64,000 bases of DNA, from assembly GCA_017744415.1 (NCBI GenBank), contig JAGIBJ010000051.1, forward strand, positions 1-64,000, given 5' to 3'. Under the pieces are notes generated by a model. It saw only the letters and a list, made by a program, of their open reading frames with translations. It had not been told where the DNA came from and did not search any database. The translations under genes were made by a program, and so were the position numbers. How positions within the stretch are numbered: the stretch's first letter is position 1; each line of letters starts with the position of its first letter. Below are positions 33,444 through 42,808 of the stretch, piece by piece. The stretch is from Solirubrobacteraceae bacterium. Its GTDB lineage: Bacteria > Actinomycetota > Thermoleophilia > Solirubrobacterales > Solirubrobacteraceae.

Positions 33444-34999
33444 GCACCGTCGCTGCCGCACCGGCAGACACCACCCCGGCGACCACTGCACTCCGGACCA
33501 CCGGCCTCACGAAGGTGTTCGGCGACCTCATCGCCAACGACGACGTGAACCTCACGCTCGACTACGGGCAGGTGCACGGGATCCTCGGCGAGAACGGCGC
33601 CGGCAAGAGCACGCTCGCGAAGATGCTCTACGGCGTCTACACCCCGGACGGCGGCACGATCGTGCGCGACGGCGCGGAGATCGAGCTCGGCAGCCCCGCC
33701 GCGTCCCGCGCTGCTGGCATCGGCCTCGTCTTCCAGGACTTCCGTCTCGTGCCGGCGCTGTCGGTCGCGGAGAACGTGGCCCTCGCGCTCCCCGACCTGC
33801 CGCGCATGTTCCGCTCCGGCGACGTCGCCGACCGGCTCCGCGCGCTCGCCGACGAGCTGGGGCTCGCCGTGCGCCCCGAGCGGCTGATCCGCGATCTCTC
33901 GATGAGCGAGCGCCAGCAAGTCGAGATCCTGAAGGTGCTGCTGAGCGGCGCCAAGGTCGTGATCCTCGACGAGCCGACGAGCCTCCTGGCCCCGCAGGAG
34001 GCGGCCGCGCTGATGGGCACGATCGACGGCCTGCGCGCCCGCGGGCTCGCCGTCGCGATCATCACCCACAAGCTCACCGACATCCGCGCGGTCTGCGACC
34101 GGCTGACGGTGCTGCGCGGCGGCAAGCCCACGATCGTCGACGGCGACCCGAACGACCTCACCGACGAGGAACTCATCGAGGCCGTCGTCGGCCGGCGCAT
34201 CGCCTCCCTCACCCGCGAACACACCTCGCCTGCCGCCGGTCACGGCACCCTGCCGCCCGCGCTGCTGGTCCGCGACCTGTCGGTCGCCGACGAGCGCGGG
34301 CACCTCGCCCTTGAGAGCGCCACCTTCCAAGTCGAACGCGGCGAGGTGGTAGGCGTGGCCGGCGTCGCGGGCAGCGGCCAGCGCCAGCTCGCGGATGCCG
34401 TCGCCGGCGTTGCCAAGGTGAAGGACGGGATCATCCACATCAACGGCACGCCCGTCAGTGGATCCTCGTCGCGCGCCGCGCTCAGCGCCAGCGCCTCGGT
34501 CATCGCCGAGGACCCGATCTCCGACGAGGTGATCCCCGGCATGACCGTCGCCGAGCACTTCGCGGTCGGCGATCCAAACGCGCCGCGCAAGGGCTCGGGG
34601 TACGACTGGCCGGCGATCCGCGAGCAGAGCGCCGGCTGCGAGCCCGCGATCGCGCTGGCGATGGCCGCTAGCGAGCGGAAGGTCGACACGCTGAGCGGCG
34701 GCAACATCCAGCGGGTGATGATCGCGCGCTCGCTGTCGCGTGATCCCGGCCTGCTCGTCGCCTGCTATCCGACCCGCGGCCTCGACATCGCGAACGCCCG
34801 CGCCACCCAGACGCTCCTTCGCGACCACGCTCAGCAGGGCGCCGGGGTGCTGCTCATCTCGGAAGACCTCGAGGAGCTCCTCGCGCTGAGCGACCGGGTG
34901 ATCGTGCTCTATCAAGGCGCAGTGACCGCCACCGTCGCCGCTGCTGACACCACGCCGACCGAGATCGGCGCACTCATGCTCGGCAAGGGGGCCGCATGA
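33440..34999 (+). CDS. BMP-type ABC importer, double ATPase subunit
   Basis: The 519-residue protein has two fused ATP-binding halves as in nucleoside/simple-sugar importers. Half 1 is complete: [20 protein letters not shown] (Walker A, ~47-66), [31 protein letters not shown] (signature and Walker B, ~153-183). Half 2 has a degenerate Walker A ([20 protein letters not shown]), a good LSGGNIQR signature and a weakened Walker B ([12 protein letters not shown]), which is normal for this family and leaves one canonical hydrolysis site. It overlaps the regulator gene upstream and the first permease downstream by 4 nt each, so the units are translated in step. Confidence 0.93.
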   Translation: MSTVAAAPADTTPATTALRTTGLTKVFGDLIANDDVNLTLDYGQVHGILGENGAGKSTLAKMLYGVYTPDGGTIVRDGAEIELGSPAASRAAGIGLVFQDFRLVPALSVAENVALALPDLPRMFRSGDVADRLRALADELGLAVRPERLIRDLSMSERQQVEILKVLLSGAKVVILDEPTSLLAPQEAAALMGTIDGLRARGLAVAIITHKLTDIRAVCDRLTVLRGGKPTIVDGDPNDLTDEELIEAVVGRRIASLTREHTSPAAGHGTLPPALLVRDLSVADERGHLALESATFQVERGEVVGVAGVAGSGQRQLADAVAGVAKVKDGIIHINGTPVSGSSSRAALSASASVIAEDPISDEVIPGMTVAEHFAVGDPNAPRKGSGYDWPAIREQSAGCEPAIALAMAASERKVDTLSGGNIQRVMIARSLSRDPGLLVACYPTRGLDIANARATQTLLRDHAQQGAGVLLISEDLEELLALSDRVIVLYQGAVTATVAAADTTPTEIGALMLGKGAA

Positions 35000-36000
35000 C
35001 CGCCACCACACCTACGGCGCCGTCGGCGTCGCCACCGCCGATTCTCGCGCTCGCCAAGCGGCATGCCGCGTGGCTCGGGCCCACGATCGCCGTGGTGATC
35101 ATCCTCGGCTCGCTGCCGTTCTTCGGCATCTCGCTGCCGGACGTGCTCATCCGCTGTTGCCCGCTCCTCCTGACGGCGCTCGCGGTAACGATTCCGGCCC
35201 GCACCGGTCTTGTGAACGTCGGCGGCGAGGGGCAGTTCTTCCTCGGCGCGCTCGGCGCGGCCGTCGTCGCCAGCGGACTGAGCGAGTCGACCCCGAGCCT
35301 CGTCGCGATCGTGCTGATCGCGCTCGGCGGCATGGTGTTCGGCGCGCTCTGGGCCGGCCTTGCCGCGCTCCTCAAGGTGGCCTCGGGCGTGAACGAGACG
35401 ATCTCGACGCTCCTGCTCAACTACGTGGCCGCGCTGATCGTCGCCTACGCGGTGACGGGTCCGCTTCAGGATCCGGAGGCCGCAAACTTCCCGATCGGCG
35501 CGCCGATCCCGGACTCTGCCCGGCTGCCACTCATCGGTGACGTGCACGTCGGCGTGATCGTCGCGCTCGTGTGCGCGGTCGGGGTGAGCTGGCTCCTTGC
35601 CCGCACACGCTGGGGCTTCAAGGCCCGCGCCGCCGGCGGCAACCCGATCGCGGCGCTGCGCGGCGGGCTCCCGGTCGCGTCGCTGATCGTGGGCGCGTTG
35701 CTCCTCGGCGGGCTGCTCGCCGGGCTCGGCGGCGCTCTCGAGGTGATGGGCCCCGATGGCCGCCTGCGGCAGGGGCTCGGCGTGGGCTTCGGATTCCTCG
35801 GATTCCTCGCGAGCTGGCTGGCACTCCACCGCCCCGGCTGGGTCGTGGCCTCCGTGGTGCTGATCGCCTCGATCTCGGTGGGTGGCGACAGCCTCCAGAT
35901 CGATCTCAGCCTCCCCGCCACGTCGGTCTATGTCGTCACCGCCACCGTCCTCCTCGTCGTGCTCGGCTGGCGCGGCAACCGCACCGGAGAGCAGTCCTGA
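34996..36000 (+). CDS. BMP-type ABC importer, permease 1
   Basis: The 334-residue membrane protein has about nine hydrophobic segments. It carries the BPD_transp_2 pattern [25 protein letters not shown] (~68-92), [18 protein letters not shown] (~134-151) and [21 protein letters not shown], the cytoplasmic coupling loop (~208-228). The INxGxEGxM/NVGGEGQ sequence is typical of permeases that work with BMP lipoproteins. The N-terminus is Thr/Pro/Ser-rich. It overlaps both neighbours (ATGA upstream, TGATG downstream). Confidence 0.92.
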   Translation: MTATTPTAPSASPPPILALAKRHAAWLGPTIAVVIILGSLPFFGISLPDVLIRCCPLLLTALAVTIPARTGLVNVGGEGQFFLGALGAAVVASGLSESTPSLVAIVLIALGGMVFGALWAGLAALLKVASGVNETISTLLLNYVAALIVAYAVTGPLQDPEAANFPIGAPIPDSARLPLIGDVHVGVIVALVCAVGVSWLLARTRWGFKARAAGGNPIAALRGGLPVASLIVGALLLGGLLAGLGGALEVMGPDGRLRQGLGVGFGFLGFLASWLALHRPGWVVASVVLIASISVGGDSLQIDLSLPATSVYVVTATVLLVVLGWRGNRTGEQS

Positions 36001-36914
36001 TGTTCATCGAAGACGTCTTCTCGGGCGCCGTCCGTTACGGCAGCTCCGTCATCTTCGCTACGCAAGGCGAGGTGATCTCCGAGCGTGCCGGCGTGATCAA
36101 CCTCGGCATGGAGGGCAGCATGCTCTGCGGGGCGCTCGCTGCCTTCGCCACGGCCTCGGCCACCGGGAGCGCCGTGCTCGGCATCTTCGCGGGGGTCGCG
36201 GCCGGTGCGGTGCTCGCCGCGCTCCACGCGTTCCTCGTGCTGTGGCGCGGGGCCAACCAGCTCGCGAGCGGGCTGGCGATCAGCTTCCTCGGACTCGGCC
36301 TCACGGCCGCGCTCGGCGTGAGCTTCGTGAGCAAGCAGATCACCGGCCTCGGCGCGATCGAGATCCCCGTGCTCTCGGACATCCCGATCATCGGACCGGG
36401 CCTCTTCGCGCAGGACATCCTCACCTACCTCGCGCTGATCCTGCCGTTCATCCTCGTGTTCCTGCTCGCGCGCACCCGGTGGGGCCTGGTGCTCCGGGCG
36501 ACCGGTGAGCGGCCCGAGGTGGCTCGCGCCTACGGCTACGACCCGCGCCGCGTGCGTGCCGTGGCCACCACCATCGGAGGCGCGCTCGGCGGCCTCGGCG
36601 GATCCCAGCTCGTGCTCGCCTACACCCTCAACTGGGTGGAGAACGTCACCGTCGGTCGCGGCTTCGTCGCCGTCGCCCTCGTGATCTTCGGCGCTTGGAA
36701 GCCGGTGCAGGCCGCGATCGGCGGCCTCGTGTTCGGTGCTGCGCTGTCGCTTCAGCTGCAGCTCCAGGCGCGCGGCGTCGACGTGTCGATCTGGCTCCTG
36801 CAGATGACGCCCTACGTCCTCACTCTCCTCGTCCTCACCATCACCTCGCGGCGCCAGTCGCAGCAGATCCCCGAAGGCCTCAAGGCCGTCTTCGGCGGTG
36901 GCAAGGCCGCTTAG
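36000..36914 (+). CDS. BMP-type ABC importer, permease 2
   Basis: The 304-residue partner permease carries SERAGVINLGMEGSMLCGALAAF (~27-49), NQLASGLAISFLGLGLTA (~84-101) and the coupling loop GLVLRATGERPEVARAYGYDPRRVRAVA (~162-189). It has about eight membrane segments. It starts inside the stop codon of permease 1 (TGATG). The final 20 residues are cytoplasmic and basic. After a 75-bp gap comes the binding protein, which probably has its own translation start but shares the transcript. Confidence 0.92.
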   Translation: MFIEDVFSGAVRYGSSVIFATQGEVISERAGVINLGMEGSMLCGALAAFATASATGSAVLGIFAGVAAGAVLAALHAFLVLWRGANQLASGLAISFLGLGLTAALGVSFVSKQITGLGAIEIPVLSDIPIIGPGLFAQDILTYLALILPFILVFLLARTRWGLVLRATGERPEVARAYGYDPRRVRAVATTIGGALGGLGGSQLVLAYTLNWVENVTVGRGFVAVALVIFGAWKPVQAAIGGLVFGAALSLQLQLQARGVDVSIWLLQMTPYVLTLLVLTITSRRQSQQIPEGLKAVFGGGKAA

Positions 36915-36989
36915 GGATTCCCTTACGCCGCGCCACCGCTCCGTCACCCCGTCCGCCACCCGCCACCCACCCAGAAACAGACCCCACCC

Positions 36990-38132
36990 ATGAACCTCAC
37001 TCGCCACATGCGACGGGCGTCCGCCGCCGCGGCCGCCGCTCTCGCCCTCACCACGACCATGGCCGCCTGCGGCTCCGACAGCTCGGATTCGGCCAGCGCC
37101 GACGGCGGCAAGACGACGGCCACCATTGGGGTGCTCTACGTCGGCCCGCACACCGACTACGGCTACAACCAGGCGGCGTACGAAGGCATCCAGGAGCTCA
37201 AGAAGGAGATGCCGGATGTGAAGGTGCTCGAGGCCGAGAACGTGCCGGAGACGGCCGAGGCCTCGCGCGTGATGGAGAAGATGATCAAGGACGGCGCGAC
37301 CGTGATCATCCCCACGAGCTACGGCCACTACCAGCCGGCCGTCGAGGTCGCGGCGAAGCACCCAGACGTGATCTTCCTGCACCAGGGCGGCCCGAAGGCG
37401 ATCAAGCCGAACCTCGGCACCTACTTCGGCCAGATCTACGAGGCCCAGTACCTCACCGGCATGGCCGCGGGCCTCTCGACGAAGTCCAACAAGCTCGGCT
37501 ACGTGGTCGCGTTCCCGATCCCGCAGACGCTCCTGAACATCAACGCGTTCGAGCTCGGCGCGAAGTCGGTCAACCCGAAGGTGAAGACCAACGTGGTGTT
37601 CACCGCCAACTGGTGTGATCCGGCCAAGCAGACCGAGGCCACCAAGAGCCTGCTCGATCAGGGCGCGGACGTGATCTCCCAGCACCAGGACTGCACGAAG
37701 ACGGTGGTCGAAACCACCGAGCGTGCTGGTGCGATGAGCGTCGGTTACCACGCCGATGCGTCGTCGCTGGCGCCGAAGGGCTGGCTCACCGGCTCCGTCT
37801 GGAACTGGGGCCCGCTCTACACCAAGATGGTGAAGGCCGCGCTCTCGGGCGACTTCGCGAGCAGCCCGTACGCGGGCGTGTACCGCGTCGGCATCGAGGA
37901 TCCGACGATCGCGCTGGCACCGTTCGGCAAGGCCGTGAGCGCCGACACGAAGGCGAAGGTCGAGGCCGCCGAGGCGAAGATGCGCTCCGGTGAGCTCAAG
38001 GCGTTCACCGGTCCGATCAAGAACCAGGCCGGCAAAGTCGTCATCCCGGCCGGCGAGAGCCCGGATGCCGCCTCGCTCGAAGCGACCGACTACCTCGTCG
38101 AGGGCGTCGTCGGCAACATCCCGCAGAGCTAG
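36990..38132 (+). CDS. BMP-family substrate-binding lipoprotein
   Basis: The 380-residue lipoprotein has a basic start, a hydrophobic core and a lipobox ending MAAC (lipidated Cys at residue 27), followed by a Ser/Asp-rich tether. The mature domain is the two-lobed Bmp fold: [31 protein letters not shown] (~47-77), [61 protein letters not shown], and [31 protein letters not shown]. The VGxxxDxGYN pocket is the Bmp ligand signature; known ligands include nucleosides. A 15-bp-stem hairpin right after the stop probably lowers expression of the hydrolase gene behind it. Confidence 0.93.
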   Translation: MNLTRHMRRASAAAAAALALTTTMAACGSDSSDSASADGGKTTATIGVLYVGPHTDYGYNQAAYEGIQELKKEMPDVKVLEAENVPETAEASRVMEKMIKDGATVIIPTSYGHYQPAVEVAAKHPDVIFLHQGGPKAIKPNLGTYFGQIYEAQYLTGMAAGLSTKSNKLGYVVAFPIPQTLLNINAFELGAKSVNPKVKTNVVFTANWCDPAKQTEATKSLLDQGADVISQHQDCTKTVVETTERAGAMSVGYHADASSLAPKGWLTGSVWNWGPLYTKMVKAALSGDFASSPYAGVYRVGIEDPTIALAPFGKAVSADTKAKVEAAEAKMRSGELKAFTGPIKNQAGKVVIPAGESPDAASLEATDYLVEGVVGNIPQS

Positions 38133-38138
38133 CCGGCT

Positions 38139-38185
38139 CCGCCTGGCCGGGCGGGGCGCTCCATGCGTCTCGCCCGGCCAGGCGG
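38139..38185 (+). terminator. Intra-operon hairpin after the binding-protein gene
   Basis: Perfect 15-bp stem CCGCCTGGCCGGGCG / CGCCCGGCCAGGCGG with a 17-nt loop and no T-tract, in the 106-bp gap before the hydrolase gene. It is probably a partial terminator or mRNA 3'-end stabiliser. Confidence 0.6.
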
Positions 38186-38238
38186 CTCGCCCGCGCTCCT
38201 GCACCCACCTCGCTCGTGCACTCCGATCCGCTGAACCG

Positions 38239-38952
38239 ATGACCGCCACCACGCCCAGCCTCGACGCCCTTCCTGCCGTTCCCGGCACGCCCTACGCCTG
38301 GCCCTACGACGCGCCCTGGGATCTCGCCCGCACCGCGCTGATCCTCATCGACTGGCAGACCGACTTCTGCGGCGAGGGCGGCTACGTCGACTCGATGGGC
38401 TACGACCTTTCGCTTACGCGCACGCCGCTCGGCCCGACGAAGGTGCTGCTCGGGCGTTGGCGCGAGCTCGGCGGCTTCGTCGTCCACACCCGCGAGGGCC
38501 ACGCGGCAGACCTCTCCGACTGCCCGCCCAACAAGCTGTGGCGCTCGAAGAACATGGGCGCCGGCATCGGCGATCCCGGCCCGTGCGGCCGCATCCTCGT
38601 GCGCGGCGAGCCGGGCTGGGACATCGTGCCCGACGTCTACCCGCTCCCCGGCGAGCCGATCATCGACAAAGCCACGAAGGGCGCCTTCGCGCAGACCGAG
38701 CTCGATCTCGTCCTGCGCAACCGCGGCATCACCCGCATCGTCTTCACCGGCATCACGACCGACGTGTGCGTCCACACCACGATGCGTGAGGGCAACGACC
38801 TTGGCTACGAGTGCCTGCTTCTCTCGGACTGCACCGGCGCCACCGATCGCGGCAACCACGAGGCCGCGCTGAAGATGGTCACGATGCAGGGCGGCGTGTT
38901 CGGCTCCGTGAGCGACAGCACCGCACTGCTCGCCGCCCTCGCCTCCGCCTAG
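38239..38952 (+). CDS. Biuret-hydrolase-like cysteine hydrolase (isochorismatase family)
   Basis: The 237-residue amidohydrolase has the family Asp-Lys-Cys triad: Asp38 in [12 protein letters not shown], Lys in [10 protein letters not shown] (~144) and Cys in [17 protein letters not shown] (~177). The blocks [60 protein letters not shown] and [13 protein letters not shown] resemble, from memory, those of biuret hydrolase (biuret to allophanate plus ammonia) more than ureidoacrylate or nicotinamide amidases. No allophanate hydrolase is in the window, so the substrate could be another ureide or carbamoyl compound. It closes the BMP importer operon, followed by a strong terminator. Both its Met start and the preceding gap are clear. 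Confidence 0.87.
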   Translation: MTATTPSLDALPAVPGTPYAWPYDAPWDLARTALILIDWQTDFCGEGGYVDSMGYDLSLTRTPLGPTKVLLGRWRELGGFVVHTREGHAADLSDCPPNKLWRSKNMGAGIGDPGPCGRILVRGEPGWDIVPDVYPLPGEPIIDKATKGAFAQTELDLVLRNRGITRIVFTGITTDVCVHTTMREGNDLGYECLLLSDCTGATDRGNHEAALKMVTMQGGVFGSVSDSTALLAALASA

Positions 38953-38957
38953 AACGA

Positions 38958-38985
38958 ATCAGGGCGGCCTTCCGGCCGCCCTGAT
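38958..38985 (+). terminator. Terminator of the GntR-BMP-hydrolase operon
   Basis: Perfect 12-bp stem ATCAGGGCGGCC / GGCCGCCCTGAT with a TTCC tetraloop, 5 bp after the hydrolase stop. The rest of the 213-bp spacer to 39165 shows no gene. Confidence 0.75.
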
Positions 38986-39165
38986 CACAACGTTTCAAAC
39001 CGTTCGGCACCCGATGTTTTCATCATGTTGCGCCGCGACGAGGTGGTCGGCTGGTGCGTCTATCGCGCCGCAGATTTCGTTCCGGCGGAGCCGACCAAGT
39101 ACGGACGTACGGGTCGGATTCGCCGGGACGGAAGATGCAAGCGAGAGGCGTGCCAGACGGCCGCC

Positions 39166-40374
39166 TCAGATCTTGTACTTCTTGAGCAGCTGCTTGGAGA
39201 TGTTGAGGCGCTGGATGTCGGAGGTGCCCTCGCCGATGAGGAGCAGCGGGGCGTCGCGGTAGAGGCGCTCGACCTCGTACTCCTTGGAGTAGCCGTAGCC
39301 GCCGTGGAGGCGCAGGCACGCCTCGGTGTTGGCGTGGCCGGCTTCGGAGGCGACCATCTTGGCCATGGCGGCCTCGAGGTTGCTCGACTTGCCCTCGTCC
39401 TTGAGCTCGGCGGCCTGGTAGGTGAGGAGGCGCGCGCCTTCGAGGCGGGCGGCCATGTCGGCGATGTGGCCCTGCACCATCTGGTGCTCGGCGATCGGCT
39501 TGCCGAAGGTCTCGCGCTCCTGCGAGTAGCGGAGGGCGAGCTCGAGGGCGCGCTGGGCGAGACCGACGCCGCGAGCGGCGACGTTCACGCGGCCGACCTC
39601 GAGGGCGTCCATCATCTGCTTGAAGCCGCCGTTGAGGCCGACCTCTTCGCCGCCGAGGATCTGCTCGCCGGAGGTCTTGTAGCCGTCGAGGACCATCTCG
39701 GTCGACTCGACGCCCTTGTAGCCCATCTTCTTGATCTTCGGCGGGATCGTGAGGCCGGCGTACTGGCCCGTGTTCTCGCTGACGCCCGGCTCCTTCTCGA
39801 GGATGAAGCAGGTCATGCCCTTGTAACGCGGGCGCGCCTCGGTGTCGGTGACGACGAGCGTGAACACGAGGCCGGAGGTGAGGCCGTTCGTGAGCCACAT
39901 CTTCGCGCCGTTGAGCTCGTAGTCGTCGCCGACCTTCTTGGCCGTCGTCTTGATGGCCTGCACGTCGGAGCCGGCGTGCGGCTCGGAGAGCGAGAAGGCG
40001 GCGGTGATCTCACCGGTGGCCATGCGGGGCAGGTACTTCTGCTTCTGCTCCTCGGTGCCGAAGCGCATGAGGAGGTAGGCGCCGATGAAGTGCGTGTTCA
40101 CCACGCCGGGGATCGAGATCCAGCCGCGGGCGAGCTCGACGACGATCCGCGTGTAGGTGGAGAGGTCGAGGCCGAGGCCGCCGTACTCCTCCGGGATCGT
40201 CGCGCCGAAGATGCCGAGCTCCTTGAGCCCGTCGACGATGTCCTGCGGGTACTCGTCGGCGTGGTCGTACTTCTCGGCGTTCGGCAGGATCTGCTCGTCG
40301 GTGAACTGGCGCACCAGTTCCACGATCTGCTCCTGCGTCTCCTTGTCGGTCCGTTCGGACAGCGCAACGGCCAT
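39166..40374 (-). CDS. Acyl-CoA dehydrogenase
   Basis: The 402-residue FAD enzyme makes trans-2-enoyl-CoA in fatty or branched acid oxidation. Visible: IPEEYGGLGLDLSTYTRIVVELAR (~60), the FAD/substrate block ITAAFSLSEPHAGSDVQAIKTTAKK (~125-150), MWLTNGLTSGLVFTLVVTD, GFKQMMDALEVGRVNVAARGVGLAQRALE (~228-256), and the C-terminal LRLHGGYGYSKEYEVERLYRDAPLLLIGEGTSDIQRLNISK. In the last block the residue at the catalytic-base position is the Glu of GEGTSDIQ. GGGAG precedes the ATG. Its leader contains a strong hairpin at 40408-40444. It is divergent from an acyl-CoA synthetase gene, a natural partner. Confidence 0.95.
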   Translation of the reverse strand: MAVALSERTDKETQEQIVELVRQFTDEQILPNAEKYDHADEYPQDIVDGLKELGIFGATIPEEYGGLGLDLSTYTRIVVELARGWISIPGVVNTHFIGAYLLMRFGTEEQKQKYLPRMATGEITAAFSLSEPHAGSDVQAIKTTAKKVGDDYELNGAKMWLTNGLTSGLVFTLVVTDTEARPRYKGMTCFILEKEPGVSENTGQYAGLTIPPKIKKMGYKGVESTEMVLDGYKTSGEQILGGEEVGLNGGFKQMMDALEVGRVNVAARGVGLAQRALELALRYSQERETFGKPIAEHQMVQGHIADMAARLEGARLLTYQAAELKDEGKSSNLEAAMAKMVASEAGHANTEACLRLHGGYGYSKEYEVERLYRDAPLLLIGEGTSDIQRLNISKQLLKKYKI

Positions 40375-40407
40375 GGAGGGTCTCCCGGGGTGAATGAAAA
40401 GAACGGG

Positions 40408-40444
40408 GGCCGCCCCGCATCGTGGTCGATGCGGCCGGGCGGCC
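40408..40444 (-). promoter_or_regulatory. Bulged hairpin in the acyl-CoA dehydrogenase leader
   Basis: Two stacked stems, GGCCGCCC/GGGCGGCC and CGCATCG/CGATGCG, with a GCC bulge and loop TGGT, lie 34-70 nt before the start codon on the minus strand. It may control leader folding or be a binding site; no known riboswitch class is recognised. Confidence 0.45.
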
Positions 40445-40533
40445 GAGAACTCAGAGAATCGTACTGACGAAGACGGGTTTTCGGATGACTCGTGTGCGCA
40501 GTTGCGCGGGTGTTGCTGATGCCCGCTCAGCTG

Positions 40534-40555
40534 CGCGCCGCCCGTCGGCGGCGCG
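40534..40555. other. 9-bp GC hairpin before the acyl-CoA synthetase gene
   Basis: CGCGCCGCC / GGCGGCGCG with loop CGTC, 21 bp before GTG 40577. It overlaps the expected promoter region, so it is more likely an operator-like inverted repeat than a terminator. Confidence 0.4.
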
Positions 40556-40576
40556 TGGGTTGGCAGACTGGCGTGC

Positions 40577-42094
40577 GTGAACGGCGCTGCGCTCCTCCTC
40601 GACCCGTGGCCGCGGCGTGCGCGCGCGCTGGTGTGTCGGGATGAGCGGGGCCGGACGGAGCTGACGTTCGGCGAGGTGGCCGATGGTTCGGCGGCCGTCG
40701 CGGCGCAGCTGCTGGACGCCGGCGTGGGCCCAGGCGATGTGGTGGTGACGTTGCTCGGGAGCCGCGCGGAGTGGGTGCTTGGCATGGTCGGGGCGCTGCA
40801 CGTCGGCGCGGTCGTGCTGCCGTGTCTGGAGCAGCTGCGGCCGCACGATCTCGGGATGCGGCTGCGGGTCACGCGCCCGAAGGCCGTGATCACGCGGCCG
40901 GAGCACCGTGAGCTGGTTGCGGCTGCATGCGCGGAGGCTCGCAGCGAGGCGGATGCGCGTGGCTTCGACTACCCGGTGGTGCTCACGCCGACGCTCGGCG
41001 CGCTGCTCCTCGAGGGCGCGGGCTCGCGGCCGCCGCAGGCCGAGCTGTCCCCCACCGATCCGGCGCTGATCACGTTCACGTCTGGGACGAGTGGGCCTGC
41101 CAAGGCCGTGGTGCACGGGCTGAAGTACGTCGCGGGGCAGCGCGTGCAGGCCGAGCACTGGCTCGGCGCGCGCGAGGGCGAGTTGAGCTGGTGCACTGCG
41201 GCGCCCGGGTGGAGCAAGTCGGCGCGCAATGTGTTCATGGCGCCGTGGCTGTGCGGTGCGGCGGCGCTGCTGCACGACGGGCGTTTCGACCCGGCCGAGC
41301 GGCTGGAGTTGCTGCGCGAGGAGGAGCCGGACGTGCTGTGCATGGCGCCCACGGAGTACCGGCTGATCGCGAAGCGCACGGCGCTCGATGTGCCGCGCTC
41401 GGTTCGCCGACTGGTCGCAGCTGGCGAGGCGCTTGACCCCGCGGTGCTGCATGCCTGGCATGAGGCGTCCGGTCTGTGGGTGCGCGACGGCTACGGCCAG
41501 ACGGAGACGGGCCAGCTCACGGCACCGCCGGATGGGAGCGATCCGGTGCCCGGGTCGATGGGCCGGCCGCTGCCGGGGTTCGGGCTTGAGGTGCGCGTCG
41601 CGGAGGCGGGCGACGAGGTGGGTGAGCTCGTGATCCGCGATCCGGCGAGCGTGCCGACGTTCTTCCTCGGCTACCTCGACGAGGCCACCGGGAAGCCGGT
41701 CCCGCATCACGGCTCGTGGCCGACGGGTGACCGCGTGCGCCAGGACCCCGAGACGGGCGACCTGTTCTTCGTTGGGCGCAGCGACGACGTGATCGTCAGT
41801 TCGGGCTACCGGATCGGCCCGTTCGAGGTGGAGAGCGTGCTCGTCGAGCATCCAGCGGTCGCCGAGGCCGCGGCCGTCGCCGCCACGGATGCCGAGCGCG
41901 GCAGCATCGTGCGCGCGGTCGTCGTCCTCCGCGACGGCTTCACCCCGGGCGACGAGCTCACGGCCGAGCTGCAGGCGCATGTGCGGGAGCGCACCGCGCC
42001 TTACAAGTATCCGCGCCGGGTCGACTTCGTCGATGAGCTCCCGAAGACGGCGTCGGGCAAGGTGCGCCGCGCGCTGCTGCGTGAGCAGGGCTGA
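40577..42094 (+). CDS. AMP-binding acyl-CoA synthetase
   Basis: The 505-residue adenylate-forming enzyme activates a carboxylic acid with ATP and CoA. It shows the P-loop LITFTSGTSGPAKAVVHG (~163-180), the A5 motif DGYGQTETGQ (~305), TGDRVRQDPETGDLFFVGRSDDVIVSSGYRIGPFEVE (A7-A8 hinge, ~382-418) and the catalytic Lys in LPKTASGKVRRALLRE near the end. The pattern is that of medium-chain/acetyl-CoA-synthetase-like enzymes. GTG 40577 is the start; the 202-bp spacer shared with the divergent acyl-CoA dehydrogenase contains two hairpins. Together they form a likely beta-oxidation entry pair. Confidence 0.92.
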   Translation: MNGAALLLDPWPRRARALVCRDERGRTELTFGEVADGSAAVAAQLLDAGVGPGDVVVTLLGSRAEWVLGMVGALHVGAVVLPCLEQLRPHDLGMRLRVTRPKAVITRPEHRELVAAACAEARSEADARGFDYPVVLTPTLGALLLEGAGSRPPQAELSPTDPALITFTSGTSGPAKAVVHGLKYVAGQRVQAEHWLGAREGELSWCTAAPGWSKSARNVFMAPWLCGAAALLHDGRFDPAERLELLREEEPDVLCMAPTEYRLIAKRTALDVPRSVRRLVAAGEALDPAVLHAWHEASGLWVRDGYGQTETGQLTAPPDGSDPVPGSMGRPLPGFGLEVRVAEAGDEVGELVIRDPASVPTFFLGYLDEATGKPVPHHGSWPTGDRVRQDPETGDLFFVGRSDDVIVSSGYRIGPFEVESVLVEHPAVAEAAAVAATDAERGSIVRAVVVLRDGFTPGDELTAELQAHVRERTAPYKYPRRVDFVDELPKTASGKVRRALLREQG

Positions 42095-42112
42095 GCGCCC
42101 CGCGGCGCGGCG

Positions 42113-42640
42113 TCAGTCCCTGGTCTTGATCGTCACGACGGCGCTGACCACGGTCTTGCCCGAGATCGCGCGGACGGTGAGCTTGAAGTGGCGCTTCTTG
42201 GCCGCGAGGCGTTCCGCGATCTTCTTGCCGAAGCGCGGCTTGACCATCACCTCGCCGGCGCGGTCGGCCGTGACCGTGGTGCGGGCGAGCACCGCGCGTA
42301 CCTGGCGCTTGCCGACCTTGACCTTGAGCACGCGGGCGATCGAGCGCGGGATCACGAGCTCGACGCGGATCGTCGCCGGTTCCGACGTGGTGACCGGGAA
42401 ATCGAGGCCACGCATTTGTGCCAGGCGGCGATACGACACGTCGGAGCCCGGTCCGAACGGCAGGGCGAGCACCGGGCCGGGCGGAGTGGTCGGGGCGGGA
42501 GTGGTGGGCGCTGGCGACGTAGCGGTGGTCGGCGCGGGCGTGGTCTCGGCGACGGCGCCACCCGAGAGCAGGCTGCCTCCGATCGTCCCGGCGGCGACCG
42601 CCGCGAGAAGGAGGGCTCGGGTGTGAGGGAGCACGCGCAA
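42113..42640 (-). CDS. Small exported hypothetical protein with Thr-Pro linker
   Basis: Starting at TTG 42640 gives 175 residues with a good signal peptide (VLPHTRALLLAAVAAGTIGGSLLSGGAVAE). A TTPAPTT-rich linker (~30-55) follows, then a ~110-residue basic beta-rich domain with repeated KxxxGKxxVRA patterns and a C-terminal FKLTVRAISGKTVVSAVVTIKTRD strand pair that reads like a bacterial Ig/carboxypeptidase-regulatory fold. The TTG is chosen because TACCAT lies exactly 8 nt upstream; a TTG at 42709 would add 23 Arg-rich residues before the signal peptide. No family is recognised. It converges with the acyl-CoA synthetase gene, 18 bp apart. Confidence 0.65.
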   Translation of the reverse strand: MRVLPHTRALLLAAVAAGTIGGSLLSGGAVAETTPAPTTATSPAPTTPAPTTPPGPVLALPFGPGSDVSYRRLAQMRGLDFPVTTSEPATIRVELVIPRSIARVLKVKVGKRQVRAVLARTTVTADRAGEVMVKPRFGKKIAERLAAKKRHFKLTVRAISGKTVVSAVVTIKTRD

Positions 42641-42648
42641 GACGCCGG

Positions 42649-42654
42649 ATGGTA
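42649..42654 (-). promoter_or_regulatory. -10 hexamer TACCAT, leaderless start
   Basis: TACCAT followed by 8 nt and TTG 42640 on the minus strand; it fixes the shorter start of the exported hypothetical protein. Confidence 0.45.
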
Positions 42655-42795
42655 GCCGGGCGGCCGATGCGCGCACACGCCGCGTCGGGCGACGCCGGCG
42701 GGGCGCCAACCGTCAGAGCGTGCCCGATGCTCCGCCGGCGACGACGGGACGGGTGCGGTTGGCCAGATGGATGGAGTACTGACGCGCGAGTCCCG

Positions 42796-42801
42796 TACCC
42801 T
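42796..42801 (+). promoter_or_regulatory. -10 hexamer TACCCT, leaderless start
   Basis: TACCCT followed by 7 nt and ATG 42809; it argues against the upstream ATG 42767 for the amidotransferase-like hydrolase. Confidence 0.5.
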
Positions 42802-42808
42802 TGGGTGG

